NCBI RefSeq assembly: GCF_030816015.1
Contig: NZ_JAUSXN010000001.1
Span: 4,960,001-5,024,000, forward strand
Direction: 5' to 3'
DNA: 64,000 nt
From: Pedobacter sp. W3I1
GTDB taxonomy: Bacteria; Bacteroidota; Bacteroidia; Sphingobacteriales; Sphingobacteriaceae
Position numbers and translations under genes: made by a program. Below the pieces are notes generated by a model. That model ran no database searches. It was not told where the DNA came from and was given only the letters and a program-made list of their open reading frames with translations. This document shows positions 43,745-52,552 of the stretch, in pieces; the first letter of the stretch is position 1; each line of letters starts with the position of its first letter.

Positions 43745-44865
43745 TTTTGGAAAGCAGTTGCCCAAGCACTTTGGTTTCTTTAGTCCCGCCTTCAATCAAG
43801 TCCTCACTCGTACCTCGTTCCGGGCTTTCCGTTCCAGTCGGGTTTAGGTGGCCACAACATTGCTCCTATTTTCGTTTTTTTTTTAGCAACATGCAGGAAA
43901 ACCACGTTCATCAGCACCAGCCTTTGTAAATAAACGGGATGGAAGCGGTATCCTTTTGCTGTCAGCCTGAGCGGAGTCGAAGGCCAGCAAAAGATATAGC
44001 AAACAGCCCGGCCGAACCTTCCCTATAAAATGCTACAGCACCTTTCAAAATAATAAGAGTCAGTTTTACTGATTTAGGTAGTTTTTGAAATTTAGCAAAA
44101 TGCAGGAAAACCACGTTCATCAGCACGAGCCTTTGTAAATAAACGGAATGGAAGCGGTATCCTTTTTGCTGTCAGCCTGAGCGGAGTCGAAGGGCAGTAA
44201 AAGATATAGCGAACAGCCCGGCCGAACCTCACCGATGAAATACTACAGCACCTTTTCCAATAAATTAAAGACATTTTTTGGTAAACCAAACCTTTATTAT
44301 TGAATTCTTTTGGGAAAGCAATTGCATAAGCACTTTGGTTTCTTTAGTCCCGCCCTCACTTCAAGTTCTCACTCGTACCTCGTTCCGGGCTTTCCGTTCC
44401 AGTCGGGTTTAGGTGGCCAATATTTTGCTACTATTTTCGTTTTTTTAGCAAAATGCAGGAAAATCAAGTTCATCAGCACCAGCTTTTGTTCTTAAACGGA
44501 ATGGAAGCGGTATCCTTTTGCTGTCAGCCTGAGCGGAGTCGAAGGCCAGCAAAAGATATAGCAAACAGCCCGGCCGAACCTTCCCTATAAAATGCTACAG
44601 CACCTTTCAAAATATAAGAGTCAGTTTTACTGATTTAGGTAGTTTTTGAAATTTAGCAAAATGCAGGAAAACCACGTTCATCAGCACGAGCCTTTGTAAA
44701 TAAACGGAATGGAAGCGGTATCCTTTTGCTGTCAGCCTGAGCGGAGTCGAAGGGCAGCAAAAGATATAGCAAACAGCCCGACAGAACCTTTCCTATAAAA
44801 TGCCACTGCACCTTTTCCAATAAATTAAGTACATTTTTTATTCAACCAAACCTTTATTACTTTAA
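43745..44865 (+). repeat. Non-coding nested tandem array: two 564-bp units, four hairpin subrepeats
   Basis: Unit 1 (from 43745) and unit 2 (from 44309) repeat the same order: GCACTTTGGTTTCTTTAGTCC, then a CCCGCC...CGGGTTTAGGTGG element, then subrepeat, spacer GAGTCAGTTTTACTGATTTA, subrepeat, and CCAATAAATTAA...ACCAAACCTTTATTA. The four subrepeats start at ATGCAGGAAA (43891, 44100, 44453, 44661). Each contains a strong hairpin, GC(gg)TATC-TTTTGCTG against CAGCAAAA-GATA(ta)GC, at 43945-44000, 44154-44210, 44507-44562 and 44715-44770, capped by GCCTGAGCGGAGTCGAAGG. No ORF of substance. Confidence 0.85.
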
Positions 44866-44950
44866 CCTGTTAATTTATGCAGCTGCTTTCTTGATAAGAT
44901 AAAAACAACACCCTAACTTAGCTGCCGACCAACTTATTTTCAGATTAACC

Positions 44951-46729
44951 ATGAGCCATTTTAATGATTTTAATAATGCGCAGGTAGCAAAATTGCCCAA
45001 TCATTTAAAGCAATTTATTGTTGACCAGAATTACGAAAAATACACACCAATCGATCAGGCGGTGTGGCGTTATGTGATGCGTCAGAATTATAGCTATCTT
45101 AAAAATGTTGCTTATTACCCTTACATAAAAGGCTTACAGCGAGCGGGTTTGAGTATCGAACACATTCCTGACCTGCAGACAATGAACGATAACCTGGGCA
45201 AGATTGGCTGGGGCGCTGTTACCGTTGATGGTTTTATTCCGCCAGCTGCATTTATGGAGTATCAGGCTTATCGTGTACTGGTAATTGCTGCCGATATCCG
45301 CCAGATTAACCACATCGAATATACACCAGCACCAGATATAATACATGAAAGTGCTGGCCACGCCCCTATTATTGCCGATACGGATTACAATAATTATTTA
45401 AGTTATTTTGGCTCGATTGGCACAAAAGCCATGTTTTCTGCCAAAGATTTTGAGCTTTACGAAGCCATCAGGAAACTATCGATTTTAAAAGAAGCTGTGG
45501 ATGCTGATGAATTTCAGATTGCAAAGGCTGAAAAGGAATTGCGCTACATTAATGAGAATATGGGCGAGCCCTCTGAAATGGCTTTACTTGGCCGCTTACA
45601 CTGGTGGACAGTTGAGTATGGTTTGATTGGTACTTTAGAAAACCCAAAAATTTATGGCGCTGGTTTGCTTTCTTCGATTGGTGAAAGTGCAACCTGCATG
45701 CAAAATGATGTGCAGAAACTTTGGTACAACATCGATACGATTAACTACGCTTACGATATTACCAAACCACAACCACAGCTTTTTGTGACCGAAACTTTCC
45801 AAAACCTGATTGATGTTTTGGAAACTTTTGCCAATACCATGGCCTTTAGAAAAGGCGGAACAGAAAGTATTATGAAAGCAATTGCCTGTAAAAATGTGGC
45901 TACAGCCGTTTATAGCTCAGGCTTACAGGTAAGTGGTGTATTTACCGATGTAGGCGTTGGTACAAAAGATGAGGTAACCTTTATTAAAACAACTGGTCCT
46001 TCGGCGTTGGCATTTAATGGAAAACAATTGGCAGGCCATGGTAAACATTACCATGCCGACGGTTTTTCATCTCCGGTTGGTCGGTTAAAAGATGCTGTAA
46101 AGGCATTAGAAGATTATAACACTATTGATTTACAAACTTTAGGGATAATCTCAGGTGAAAAGGCTGAATTTATATTTGAAAGCGGCATTAAAGTAGCTGG
46201 TACAGTTAAGAATATTATTACAGAAAACGATAAACTCCTTTTAATTGCCTTTAAAGATTGTACGGTTACAGAAAGCAATGGGAACATCCTGTTTAAACCT
46301 GAATGGGGCATTTACGATATGGCTATAGGTGAAACGATCGTTTCAGTTTTTAATGGGGCTGCCGATAAAGACGCTTATGAGGAGATTACACTAATTAGTA
46401 AGGAGAAAACACATCAGATTACTTATGATGATAAAACGTTAAAACTGCACAGCTTATACCAAACAGTTAGAGCGATTAGGGAAAGTGGTGAAGGGTTGGA
46501 TAAACTTGCTGAGATCTTTGCACAGCTTAAAACGAACCACAGGCAGGATTGGCTTTGTGCATTGGAAATTCTGGAAATTATTTACCATAAAAAGATTTAT
46601 CATCAGCTGGAAAAGGAAATCCAGGTCTATCTGGAAATCAAAGCTGGCAGAGAATTAGATCACACGAAATTGATCAGCGATGGTTTACATGTAATTAAAA
46701 ACCCGGTAAGCCAACTGATTACAGATTGA
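44951..46729 (+). CDS. phhA: Aromatic amino acid (phenylalanine) hydroxylase, extended form
   Basis: 592 aa. Non-haem iron, pterin-dependent hydroxylase: His132 and His137 (HESAGHAP) and Glu222 (WWTVEYGL) are the iron ligands. Classical enzymes have about 40 residues between second His and Glu; here there are 85, with an inserted charged helical stretch (about 161-208). A C-terminal part of about 250 residues (from about 340) has no counterpart in the 260-300-aa bacterial enzymes. It converts phenylalanine to tyrosine, the first step toward the hppD-hmgA-fahA route encoded 5-10 kb downstream. Confidence 0.88.
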   Translation: MSHFNDFNNAQVAKLPNHLKQFIVDQNYEKYTPIDQAVWRYVMRQNYSYLKNVAYYPYIKGLQRAGLSIEHIPDLQTMNDNLGKIGWGAVTVDGFIPPAAFMEYQAYRVLVIAADIRQINHIEYTPAPDIIHESAGHAPIIADTDYNNYLSYFGSIGTKAMFSAKDFELYEAIRKLSILKEAVDADEFQIAKAEKELRYINENMGEPSEMALLGRLHWWTVEYGLIGTLENPKIYGAGLLSSIGESATCMQNDVQKLWYNIDTINYAYDITKPQPQLFVTETFQNLIDVLETFANTMAFRKGGTESIMKAIACKNVATAVYSSGLQVSGVFTDVGVGTKDEVTFIKTTGPSALAFNGKQLAGHGKHYHADGFSSPVGRLKDAVKALEDYNTIDLQTLGIISGEKAEFIFESGIKVAGTVKNIITENDKLLLIAFKDCTVTESNGNILFKPEWGIYDMAIGETIVSVFNGAADKDAYEEITLISKEKTHQITYDDKTLKLHSLYQTVRAIRESGEGLDKLAEIFAQLKTNHRQDWLCALEILEIIYHKKIYHQLEKEIQVYLEIKAGRELDHTKLISDGLHVIKNPVSQLITD

Positions 46730-46760
46730 TTTATCTCTTTAATTTCATTAACTTTACGTT

Positions 46761-47015
46761 ATGACAACCATCACAGTACAAGTAGATAACGAACAAAATG
46801 CTGCGCTTCTGGAAAAGATGCTTAAGGCATTATCTTTTGTAGAAGATGTTGATATTAAAAACCATCAGCCAAATATGGTGGAAGAGCCAAAAGGATCGTA
46901 CCAGAAATTAAAAAAGGCAATTGATAATACCGAAGGCAATCTAATGTTTAAAGATATTAAAGATCCGTCTAAATGGCAAAGTGATTTAAGAGATGAGTGG
47001 GAACGTAATATTTGA
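46761..47015 (+). CDS. Antitoxin of PIN-domain toxin pair
   Basis: 84 aa. The N-terminus MTTITVQVDNEQNAALLEKMLKAL resembles the orphan antitoxin at 15483, and the C-terminus (KDPSKWQSDLRDEWERNI) is the likely toxin-neutralising tail. It overlaps the toxin gene by 23 nt. TAACTTTA ends 4 nt before the start codon (one mismatch to the -7 consensus). Confidence 0.75.
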   Translation: MTTITVQVDNEQNAALLEKMLKALSFVEDVDIKNHQPNMVEEPKGSYQKLKKAIDNTEGNLMFKDIKDPSKWQSDLRDEWERNI

Positions 47016-47373
47016 TACGAATATTGTTATTTATTTATCCAAGAAAATTTTATCCCCAGAAAAAATATTCTTTTCGAATATTTTTTATTCTATCTCTATT
47101 ATCTCAAAAATGGAATTATTGGGCTATTCATTTAAAAATAGCGTAGAAGAAAAGTATATCATCAAATTAATTGATTCTTTAAATATTGTCTCATTAAGCG
47201 ATGAGGTAGTACATGCTACAATTGAGATAAGAAAAAACAACAGGATAAAACTGCCAGATGCTATTGTTTATGCTACTGCACAAGTAATGAATGGTAAACT
47301 TTTAACCAATAATATTTCAGATTTTGAAAAGGTAAACGGTAATGTTGAACTATTTAATCCTTTAATTTCATAA
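46993..47373 (+). CDS. vapC: PIN-domain toxin (VapC-like ribonuclease)
   Basis: 126 aa. Acidic active-site residues Asp8 (FDTNIVIYL), Glu41 (SKMELLGY), Asp89 (LPDAIVYATA) and Asp110 (NNISDFEKV) are in order. VapC enzymes cut specific RNAs (initiator tRNA, rRNA loops) when not held by their antitoxin. The overlapping start implies coupled translation. Apparently intact, unlike the system at 15.6 kb. Confidence 0.88.
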   Translation: MSGNVIFDTNIVIYLSKKILSPEKIFFSNIFYSISIISKMELLGYSFKNSVEEKYIIKLIDSLNIVSLSDEVVHATIEIRKNNRIKLPDAIVYATAQVMNGKLLTNNISDFEKVNGNVELFNPLIS

Positions 47374-47493
47374 GACGATTGATTTGCAATATGATGAAGA
47401 ATTAAGCGATGAAATCGCTTTTCTCATCAATCCTCGTTACAAACGAGGACTATTTTATACTTCAAACTTTACAACAATTTTTAACATTTTTTA
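47374..47493 (+). other. Gap with two short hairpins
   Basis: AAGCGAT/ATCGCTT near 47403-47419 and CCTCGTT/AACGAGG near 47432-47450, the latter followed by ACTATTTT. Possible weak terminator of the toxin-antitoxin operon. Confidence 0.35.
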
Positions 47494-48195
47494 ATGAACA
47501 TTATAATTACAGGTGCAAGTAGCGGAATCGGTTTCGAAACTGCTTTAGAGTTTAGCTTACAGAAAGAGAACAAAGTTATAGCCATTGCCCGGTCGGCAGA
47601 TAAACTGCGTAAACTTTTAGAAATTGCTAAAGGCATTAATCCCAACTGTACGCTTTTACCAGTAGAATTCGACATTGTAAATGATGATTACGCTGCATTA
47701 ATTCCATTTTTAAAGGAACGGTTAGGATCTGTTGATATCTTGATTAACAATGCAGGAGCTTTAATTAATAAACCTTTTTTAGAAACCACAGAAGTTGACC
47801 TGGGAGAAATGTTACAGAGCAATGTGATTTCACATTTCAGGATGATCCAGCATGTTTTACCTTTAATGCAAGCTGGAAGCCATATTGTAAACATTGGAAG
47901 TATGGGCGGTTTTCAAGGCAGCGTTAAATTCCCGGGCCTTTCCGCTTACTCAGCAAGTAAAGCAGCATTGCATACCTTAACCGAGTGTTTGGCATTTGAA
48001 TTGGCTGAAACAGGAATTAAAATCAATTGTCTTGCATTGGGATCGGCACAGACCGAAATGCTCGAGGCTGCTTTCCCCGGGTACCAAAGCCCGGTTATGG
48101 CCTTCGAAATGGGTAAATATGTTGCCGATTTTGCTAAAACCGGACATAAATTTTTTAATGGCAAGATTTTACCTGTTGCTGTTACTACGCCCTAA
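47494..48195 (+). CDS. Short-chain dehydrogenase/reductase
   Basis: 233 aa. TGASSGIGFE (cofactor), NNAGAL, Ser in NIGSMGG and YSASKAA (Tyr-xxx-Lys). Classical SDR with NAD(P); substrate unknown. The second SDR of the window, not closely similar to the one at 39840. Confidence 0.86.
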   Translation: MNIIITGASSGIGFETALEFSLQKENKVIAIARSADKLRKLLEIAKGINPNCTLLPVEFDIVNDDYAALIPFLKERLGSVDILINNAGALINKPFLETTEVDLGEMLQSNVISHFRMIQHVLPLMQAGSHIVNIGSMGGFQGSVKFPGLSAYSASKAALHTLTECLAFELAETGIKINCLALGSAQTEMLEAAFPGYQSPVMAFEMGKYVADFAKTGHKFFNGKILPVAVTTP

Positions 48196-48248
48196 TGTTC
48201 ACATTTTTTAGTAATTTACGCCCTAAATCGAAAAACTAAAAAAAATCT

Positions 48249-48611
48249 ATGGAAACGAATTCCCCTTTCAAGACAGCCGACAGTGGTAAAAATGCAGCAA
48301 TTGTTAGTTACATTTTTCTTATTGGATGGTTAGTATCGTACTTTGCGATGTACAAAGACAACAAAACAGCTTTATCAAGCTATCATTTAAGGCAGTCTTT
48401 ATTACTTCATTTAGGTATGATTGTACTTAATGTGGCTATAACTATCATTATCATGATTGTGCCTACTGCACTTTTTGGATACTTGAGCTATCTGGTTTAC
48501 ATTCTTTACATTATTTTTATCATTTTGGGTGCCGTAAGCGCAAACAATAGCGAGCAGAAACCTTTGCCACTCATTGGTGATAAAGCACAAACCATGTTCC
48601 CAAGTATATAA
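48249..48611 (+). CDS. DUF4870-like membrane protein
   Basis: 120 aa. Three to four transmembrane helices with the pattern NAAIVSYIFLIGWLVSYFAM, SSYHLRQSLLLHLG and IIFIILGAVSANNSEQKPLPLIG. Matches the DUF4870/Tic20-like group of small membrane proteins. A strong terminator follows 24 nt later. Confidence 0.75.
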   Translation: METNSPFKTADSGKNAAIVSYIFLIGWLVSYFAMYKDNKTALSSYHLRQSLLLHLGMIVLNVAITIIIMIVPTALFGYLSYLVYILYIIFIILGAVSANNSEQKPLPLIGDKAQTMFPSI

Positions 48612-48634
48612 TCAAAACCAAATATTTTAATCAG

Positions 48635-48663
48635 AGTCTGGGCCAACTGACCAGACTTTTTTG
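48635..48663 (+). terminator. Rho-independent terminator after the DUF4870-like gene
   Basis: AGTCTGG pairs with CCAGACT around a 9-nt loop and is followed by TTTTTTG. Confidence 0.75.
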
Positions 48664-48708
48664 TTTTGACTCATTTTCAACATTTTAACCGACTTTGGAT
48701 ATTTTTTA

Positions 48709-48716
48709 TATCTTTG
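48709..48716 (+). promoter_or_regulatory. -7 box of the NlpC/P60 gene
   Basis: TATCTTTG, 10 nt before the ATG at 48727. Confidence 0.45.
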
Positions 48717-48726
48717 GTTCCTACAT

Positions 48727-49269
48727 ATGAAGAAAATAATAGTCCCGATTCTGTTTTTCATTTTGTCTGCCACGGCAGGAAAAGCCCAAACAATCTTACC
48801 CGCGCAATACCAGGAACTGGTAAAAAAACTGGTTGCCAACCTTCCGAAAGCGGTAACCGTTAACGAAAACAATACCACAAATTCAACCTCACTTATCGAT
48901 TTTGCCAAAAGTATGCTAGGTATCCCCTATCGTTACGCCACTAGCAATCCGAAAGTTGGTTTCGACTGTTCAGGTTTTGTAAGTTATGTCTTCAGTAATT
49001 TTGGTTTTAAAGTTCCCCGTTCTTCACGAGAGTTTAGTGCAACAGGCAAAGAAACCAGTTTAGAAAACGCAAAGGTTGGAGACGTACTTATTTTTACGGG
49101 GAGTAATTCAAGAATAAGAAGAATCGGCCATGTTGGAATTGTTTATTCTATTGATGAAAACGGAATCAAATTTATCCACGCTTCATCGGGCAAAGCACAT
49201 GGGGTAACCATCACCGATTTTAATGGCCACTATAAGGCCCGCTTCATGAAAATTGTAAGTATTATATAA
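48727..49269 (+). CDS. Secreted NlpC/P60 peptidase (C40)
   Basis: 180 aa. Signal peptide, then the catalytic triad Cys81 (DCSGFV), His135 (GHVGIV) and His151 (IHASSG). These enzymes cut peptidoglycan stem peptides. There is no SH3 or LysM domain. Ends 1 nt before the convergent YdeI-like gene. Confidence 0.9.
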   Translation: MKKIIVPILFFILSATAGKAQTILPAQYQELVKKLVANLPKAVTVNENNTTNSTSLIDFAKSMLGIPYRYATSNPKVGFDCSGFVSYVFSNFGFKVPRSSREFSATGKETSLENAKVGDVLIFTGSNSRIRRIGHVGIVYSIDENGIKFIHASSGKAHGVTITDFNGHYKARFMKIVSII

Positions 49270-49270
49270 T

Positions 49271-49876
49271 TTACTTTTTATACTTCCACATTCTTGTTTT
49301 GCCTTCGGCAAGCCATACCAATGTGGTTACCAATCTTTTCTGCCTGGTAGTTTCCGTTTTAGCTTCTTCAAGCCACATTACATAATCTTTTTTATTGGAC
49401 GTGCTAAAATTCTGAAAAACCGCTAATGCTTCGGGATCTTCCTGCAAGGCTTCTATTAAATATGCTGGGATAATTAGTTCTTTCTTTTCTATAGACTTTG
49501 GTTTTGCCGGCAATTTTACATTATCCTCATTTAATTGAATGGCCTGTTGTATATAAGCAATCAGGATCTCATCTGAAGGCAAATCTTCCAAAGATGTTAT
49601 TTTACCCAATAAACCCATTGCTTCAGAACGTTCTTTGAAAATGCCATATTCATCTTGCATTAACGAACCTTTCCAAAAGCCGAATGCACAATGGTGTTTG
49701 AAGGACGCCATATGGCAAACCGTGCCTTTGAAATCAAAAAACGGCATTCCCCATTTAATCTTCTCTTCAATGCGCGCATCGGCCTTATGTACCAGATTCC
49801 TTAAATGATCTAAAATAGGGATTGCAAATTCTGCCGAATTAATGATGTACTGATCTACCTGAACAATTGTATGCAT
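49271..49876 (-). CDS. YdeI/OmpD-associated family protein (DUF1801)
   Basis: 201 aa. N-terminal DUF1801 fold (EEKIKWGMPFFDFKGTVCHMASFKHHCAFGFWKG) and a C-terminal YdeI-type end (TSNKKDYVMWLEEAKTETTRQKRLVTTLVWLAEGK). Linked in some bacteria to antimicrobial peptide resistance; the function here is unknown. Confidence 0.85.
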   Translation of the reverse strand: MHTIVQVDQYIINSAEFAIPILDHLRNLVHKADARIEEKIKWGMPFFDFKGTVCHMASFKHHCAFGFWKGSLMQDEYGIFKERSEAMGLLGKITSLEDLPSDEILIAYIQQAIQLNEDNVKLPAKPKSIEKKELIIPAYLIEALQEDPEALAVFQNFSTSNKKDYVMWLEEAKTETTRQKRLVTTLVWLAEGKTRMWKYKK

Positions 49877-49900
49877 AGCTTAAAAATTGGCTTAATAAAT

Positions 49901-50788
49901 TTAAAGCAAAACAACCTTTAAAGCAAGCGCTACATCTCCATTACTCAGAAACTTTTTTGCCAGTTCGTGCAGCTCTCTTTCACGGTTGGTTGTATCACCT
50001 ATAGTAGCATCGAGCACTTCTTTCACCTCGGCATGGGTACTGATCAAATCGATTTCTTCGTCACTTGGTAAATATTCAACGTTTCCTAACATTCCCAGAT
50101 CATTTCCAGACAACACTTTAGAAAACCGGACAGAATGCGGTAAACGATCTATGCCTATGCCCAATTTAGTCAGGGGTTTTGCTACTTTAAACAAATTGTC
50201 GCCCGTAACTCTACAATACCAATCGCCTCCTAAACGGGCTACAAGGTCAATCTTATGCTGATCGATCCTACCACTCTCATCTAAAATAGCTTCATTAATA
50301 TGAATCACTTTTATTTCGGCCAGAACCAGGTTCCCTGCACCATGACGATCACCTAATGAAATCACCTCATTTACAACACATTCAAACTGCACTGGAGCTT
50401 CGGCAACTCTTGGCGGTGTAACCAAGTCAGATTTTAACATGGTAAATCCCGCTTTCTCGAACTCGTTTACACCTTTAGCATATTCGGTACTGGCCAAACT
50501 CATTTGCTGCACCATATCATAATTTACAATATTGATGACACATTCTTTAACCTGCAGTACATTTTCCAGGCTATGTTTGGTAGTATTATCACGCACCCTC
50601 CTCGACGGAGAAAAAATACAGATCGGTGGATTTGTACTAAACATATTAAAGAAACTGAAGGGACTTAAATTAATATTCCCTTCCGTATCAATAGTGGAGG
50701 CAAAGCAGATCGGTCGCGGAGCGATAGCATATTGCAAATAATTTTGCAGTTCAACAGGCGTTAAATCGGAAGTTTTTAAAGTTAGCAA
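49901..50788 (-). CDS. Flavin reductase family protein
   Basis: 295 aa. Split-barrel FMN-binding domain: IAPRPICFASTIDTEGNINL, SPFSFFNMFSTNPPICIFSPS, VNYDMVQQMSLAS. The C-terminal 100 residues extend beyond the usual 160-200-aa domain. In Bacteroidota such genes often sit beside the homogentisate pathway, and a fumarylacetoacetase-family gene is next but one. A direct role is inferred only. Confidence 0.83.
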   Translation of the reverse strand: MLTLKTSDLTPVELQNYLQYAIAPRPICFASTIDTEGNINLSPFSFFNMFSTNPPICIFSPSRRVRDNTTKHSLENVLQVKECVINIVNYDMVQQMSLASTEYAKGVNEFEKAGFTMLKSDLVTPPRVAEAPVQFECVVNEVISLGDRHGAGNLVLAEIKVIHINEAILDESGRIDQHKIDLVARLGGDWYCRVTGDNLFKVAKPLTKLGIGIDRLPHSVRFSKVLSGNDLGMLGNVEYLPSDEEIDLISTHAEVKEVLDATIGDTTNRERELHELAKKFLSNGDVALALKVVLL

Positions 50789-50941
50789 GGTTTTGATAGG
50801 TTAAATATTGGAAAGTTGAAATGTTGTAAAGTTTTGGGTGTACATAGAAAACTGTCTAATATAAAACTTAAAAGTTGGAAAGTTTGGGTATAAAATAGAG
50901 CGATTTGTTCAGGCTGGAGTTCTAGGTGCAAAGTAAAAAAA

Positions 50942-51340
50942 TTATGTTCCCTTTTTTAAAGCTTTCTTTTTCTTTTCGAAATCTCTTAAGTAATCAATAA
51001 ATCTTTTTGTTTTGGATGAAAATTCTATGCATTTCTCGTAAAGAAGTTTATAATCTGCTGTAGAGAGTTTTTTAGCTTCTTCTAATATTATAATTTTATT
51101 CCTAAACTCCCCTGACGAGCCTTTTGCGTAAACTAAAAAGCGAATGAAATCTGGATTGTTGTTATATTCAAATCCTTCTGCAACATTATCAGACATTGAC
51201 ATTGCGGCTCTTCTAAATTGATCCTTTAACCCAAAATCAGATTTCATTGGTTCTAAATCAGAGATCCTGTAGGCTTCAACACCAACTTGTTTAGCTAGTT
51301 GCCAAATCTCTAAATCTTCAAACTTCTCTACTTTTGCCAT
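50942..51340 (-). CDS. Four-helix-bundle protein (23S rRNA intervening-sequence type)
   Basis: 132 aa from the ATG at 51340; an upstream TTG adds two codons. The start KFEDLEIWQLAKQVGVEAYR and the middle FGLKDQFRRAAMSMSDNVAEGF are diagnostic of the S23/IVP family of helical bundles, first found inside rRNA intervening sequences and also common as free genes. Here it is flanked by AACATTTCAACTTTCCAAC repeats (51395-51475). Confidence 0.85.
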   Translation of the reverse strand: MAKVEKFEDLEIWQLAKQVGVEAYRISDLEPMKSDFGLKDQFRRAAMSMSDNVAEGFEYNNNPDFIRFLVYAKGSSGEFRNKIIILEEAKKLSTADYKLLYEKCIEFSSKTKRFIDYLRDFEKKKKALKKGT

Positions 51341-51379
51341 TATCAAAATTGTATAGGTGAAAATATTAAAATATTATTG

Positions 51380-51478
51380 GTTTACACCCAGAACATTTCA
51401 ACTTTCCAACTATTGTAATTAACGCATAATCGATATACGCCCAGAACATTTCAACTTTCCAACTTAGAACTTTACAAC
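51380..51478. repeat. Direct repeats upstream of the four-helix-bundle gene
   Basis: GCCCAGAACATTTCAACTTT-type phrases occur at about 51387 and 51440. AT-rich TTGGAAAGTT phrases of the same kind lie downstream of the gene (50810-50890). Confidence 0.55.
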
Positions 51479-51486
51479 AGTTTACT

Positions 51487-52485
51487 TTACAATTTCTTCA
51501 GCGCCAAGATCGAAAAATCGGTATCTGCTTTAGTAATCGTGTTGGTTAGCGCCCCTAGTCCTGTAATTTCCATTTCTACCACATCGCCTGGTTGTAACCA
51601 TTGCACCTTATAATTTGGATCGTTAAGTAAACCGGTACCGTTTAATTCTAAGAAACAACCCGTTCCCACTGTTCCTGAGCCAATTACATCACCAGGAAGG
51701 ATATCTACACCGTAAGCACAACGTTCGATAATTTCGGCAAAAGTCCAGTCCATATCAGCAGCATTCCCTTTAGAAACTTCGATACCATTTACTCTACAGG
51801 TCATTTTAAGATCGTAAGCATTACCCACATGCCCTTCTTTAGGCGCAACTTTATATTGCAGTAATTCATCAGGAGTTACCAACCACGGACCAATTACGGT
51901 AGAAAAATCTTTTCCTTTTGCAGGGCCTAAATTCAGTAGCATTTCTTCCATCTGTAAGGTACGAGCACTCATATCGTTCATCACCATATAACCGGCAATG
52001 TATTCATCTGCCTCGGCAGCTTTAATATTTCTACCTTTTTTACCAATAACAATGGCAAGCTCCAATTCGAAATCCAGTTTATCAAAATGATCTGGCATAC
52101 ATTCAATTTCGCCGGTACCCTGAATAGCATTGTGATTGGTGAAATAAAAGATCGGATACTCATCAAATTGAGGAATCATATCAACCTTTCTGTTTCTGCG
52201 CGCCGCAGCAACATGCTGCCTGAAAGCGTATCCATCGCGACAACTGGTAGGATGTGGAACAGGTGCCAAAATCTCGTAAAAAATTTCTTCTTTAGCGGCT
52301 AAACTACCATCTTTTATTTGATCATCAATCCGTTTTGCTCTTTCCATTAACACTTCTCCACCTTGCAAAAATCCGCTCATGTTATCAGGAATAAGCTTAT
52401 CACAGCTATTTAAATTATAGATATGCCCATTGATAAATATACCAAGATGCTCCCTGTCTTCGGTTTTATAAGATACTAGTTTCAT
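51487..52485 (-). CDS. Fumarylacetoacetate hydrolase family protein
   Basis: 332 aa from the ATG at 52485 (MKLVSYKTEDREHLGIF). FAH fold with metal-binding acids in DKLDFELELAIVIGKKGRNI and VMNDMSARTLQ, and GDVIGSGTVGTGC near the C-terminus. With hmgA and hppD close by it is the probable fumarylacetoacetase, the last step giving fumarate and acetoacetate. The gene faces away from hmgA. Confidence 0.85.
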   Translation of the reverse strand: MKLVSYKTEDREHLGIFINGHIYNLNSCDKLIPDNMSGFLQGGEVLMERAKRIDDQIKDGSLAAKEEIFYEILAPVPHPTSCRDGYAFRQHVAAARRNRKVDMIPQFDEYPIFYFTNHNAIQGTGEIECMPDHFDKLDFELELAIVIGKKGRNIKAAEADEYIAGYMVMNDMSARTLQMEEMLLNLGPAKGKDFSTVIGPWLVTPDELLQYKVAPKEGHVGNAYDLKMTCRVNGIEVSKGNAADMDWTFAEIIERCAYGVDILPGDVIGSGTVGTGCFLELNGTGLLNDPNYKVQWLQPGDVVEMEITGLGALTNTITKADTDFSILALKKL

Positions 52486-52552
52486 ATACAATTTGGTTAA
52501 ATACGCGGTAAAGCTAAGCAATTAGGCTATTCAAAATAAAACTTAAGCGTTA

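Noticed and set aside
43747..44495. Small ORFs of 60-65 codons in the tandem array
   Set aside because: They arise from the repeat itself, differ between copies and lie on both strands.
43745..44865. CRISPR array
   Set aside because: The repeats are about 160-560 nt long without short repeat/spacer periodicity, and no cas gene is present.
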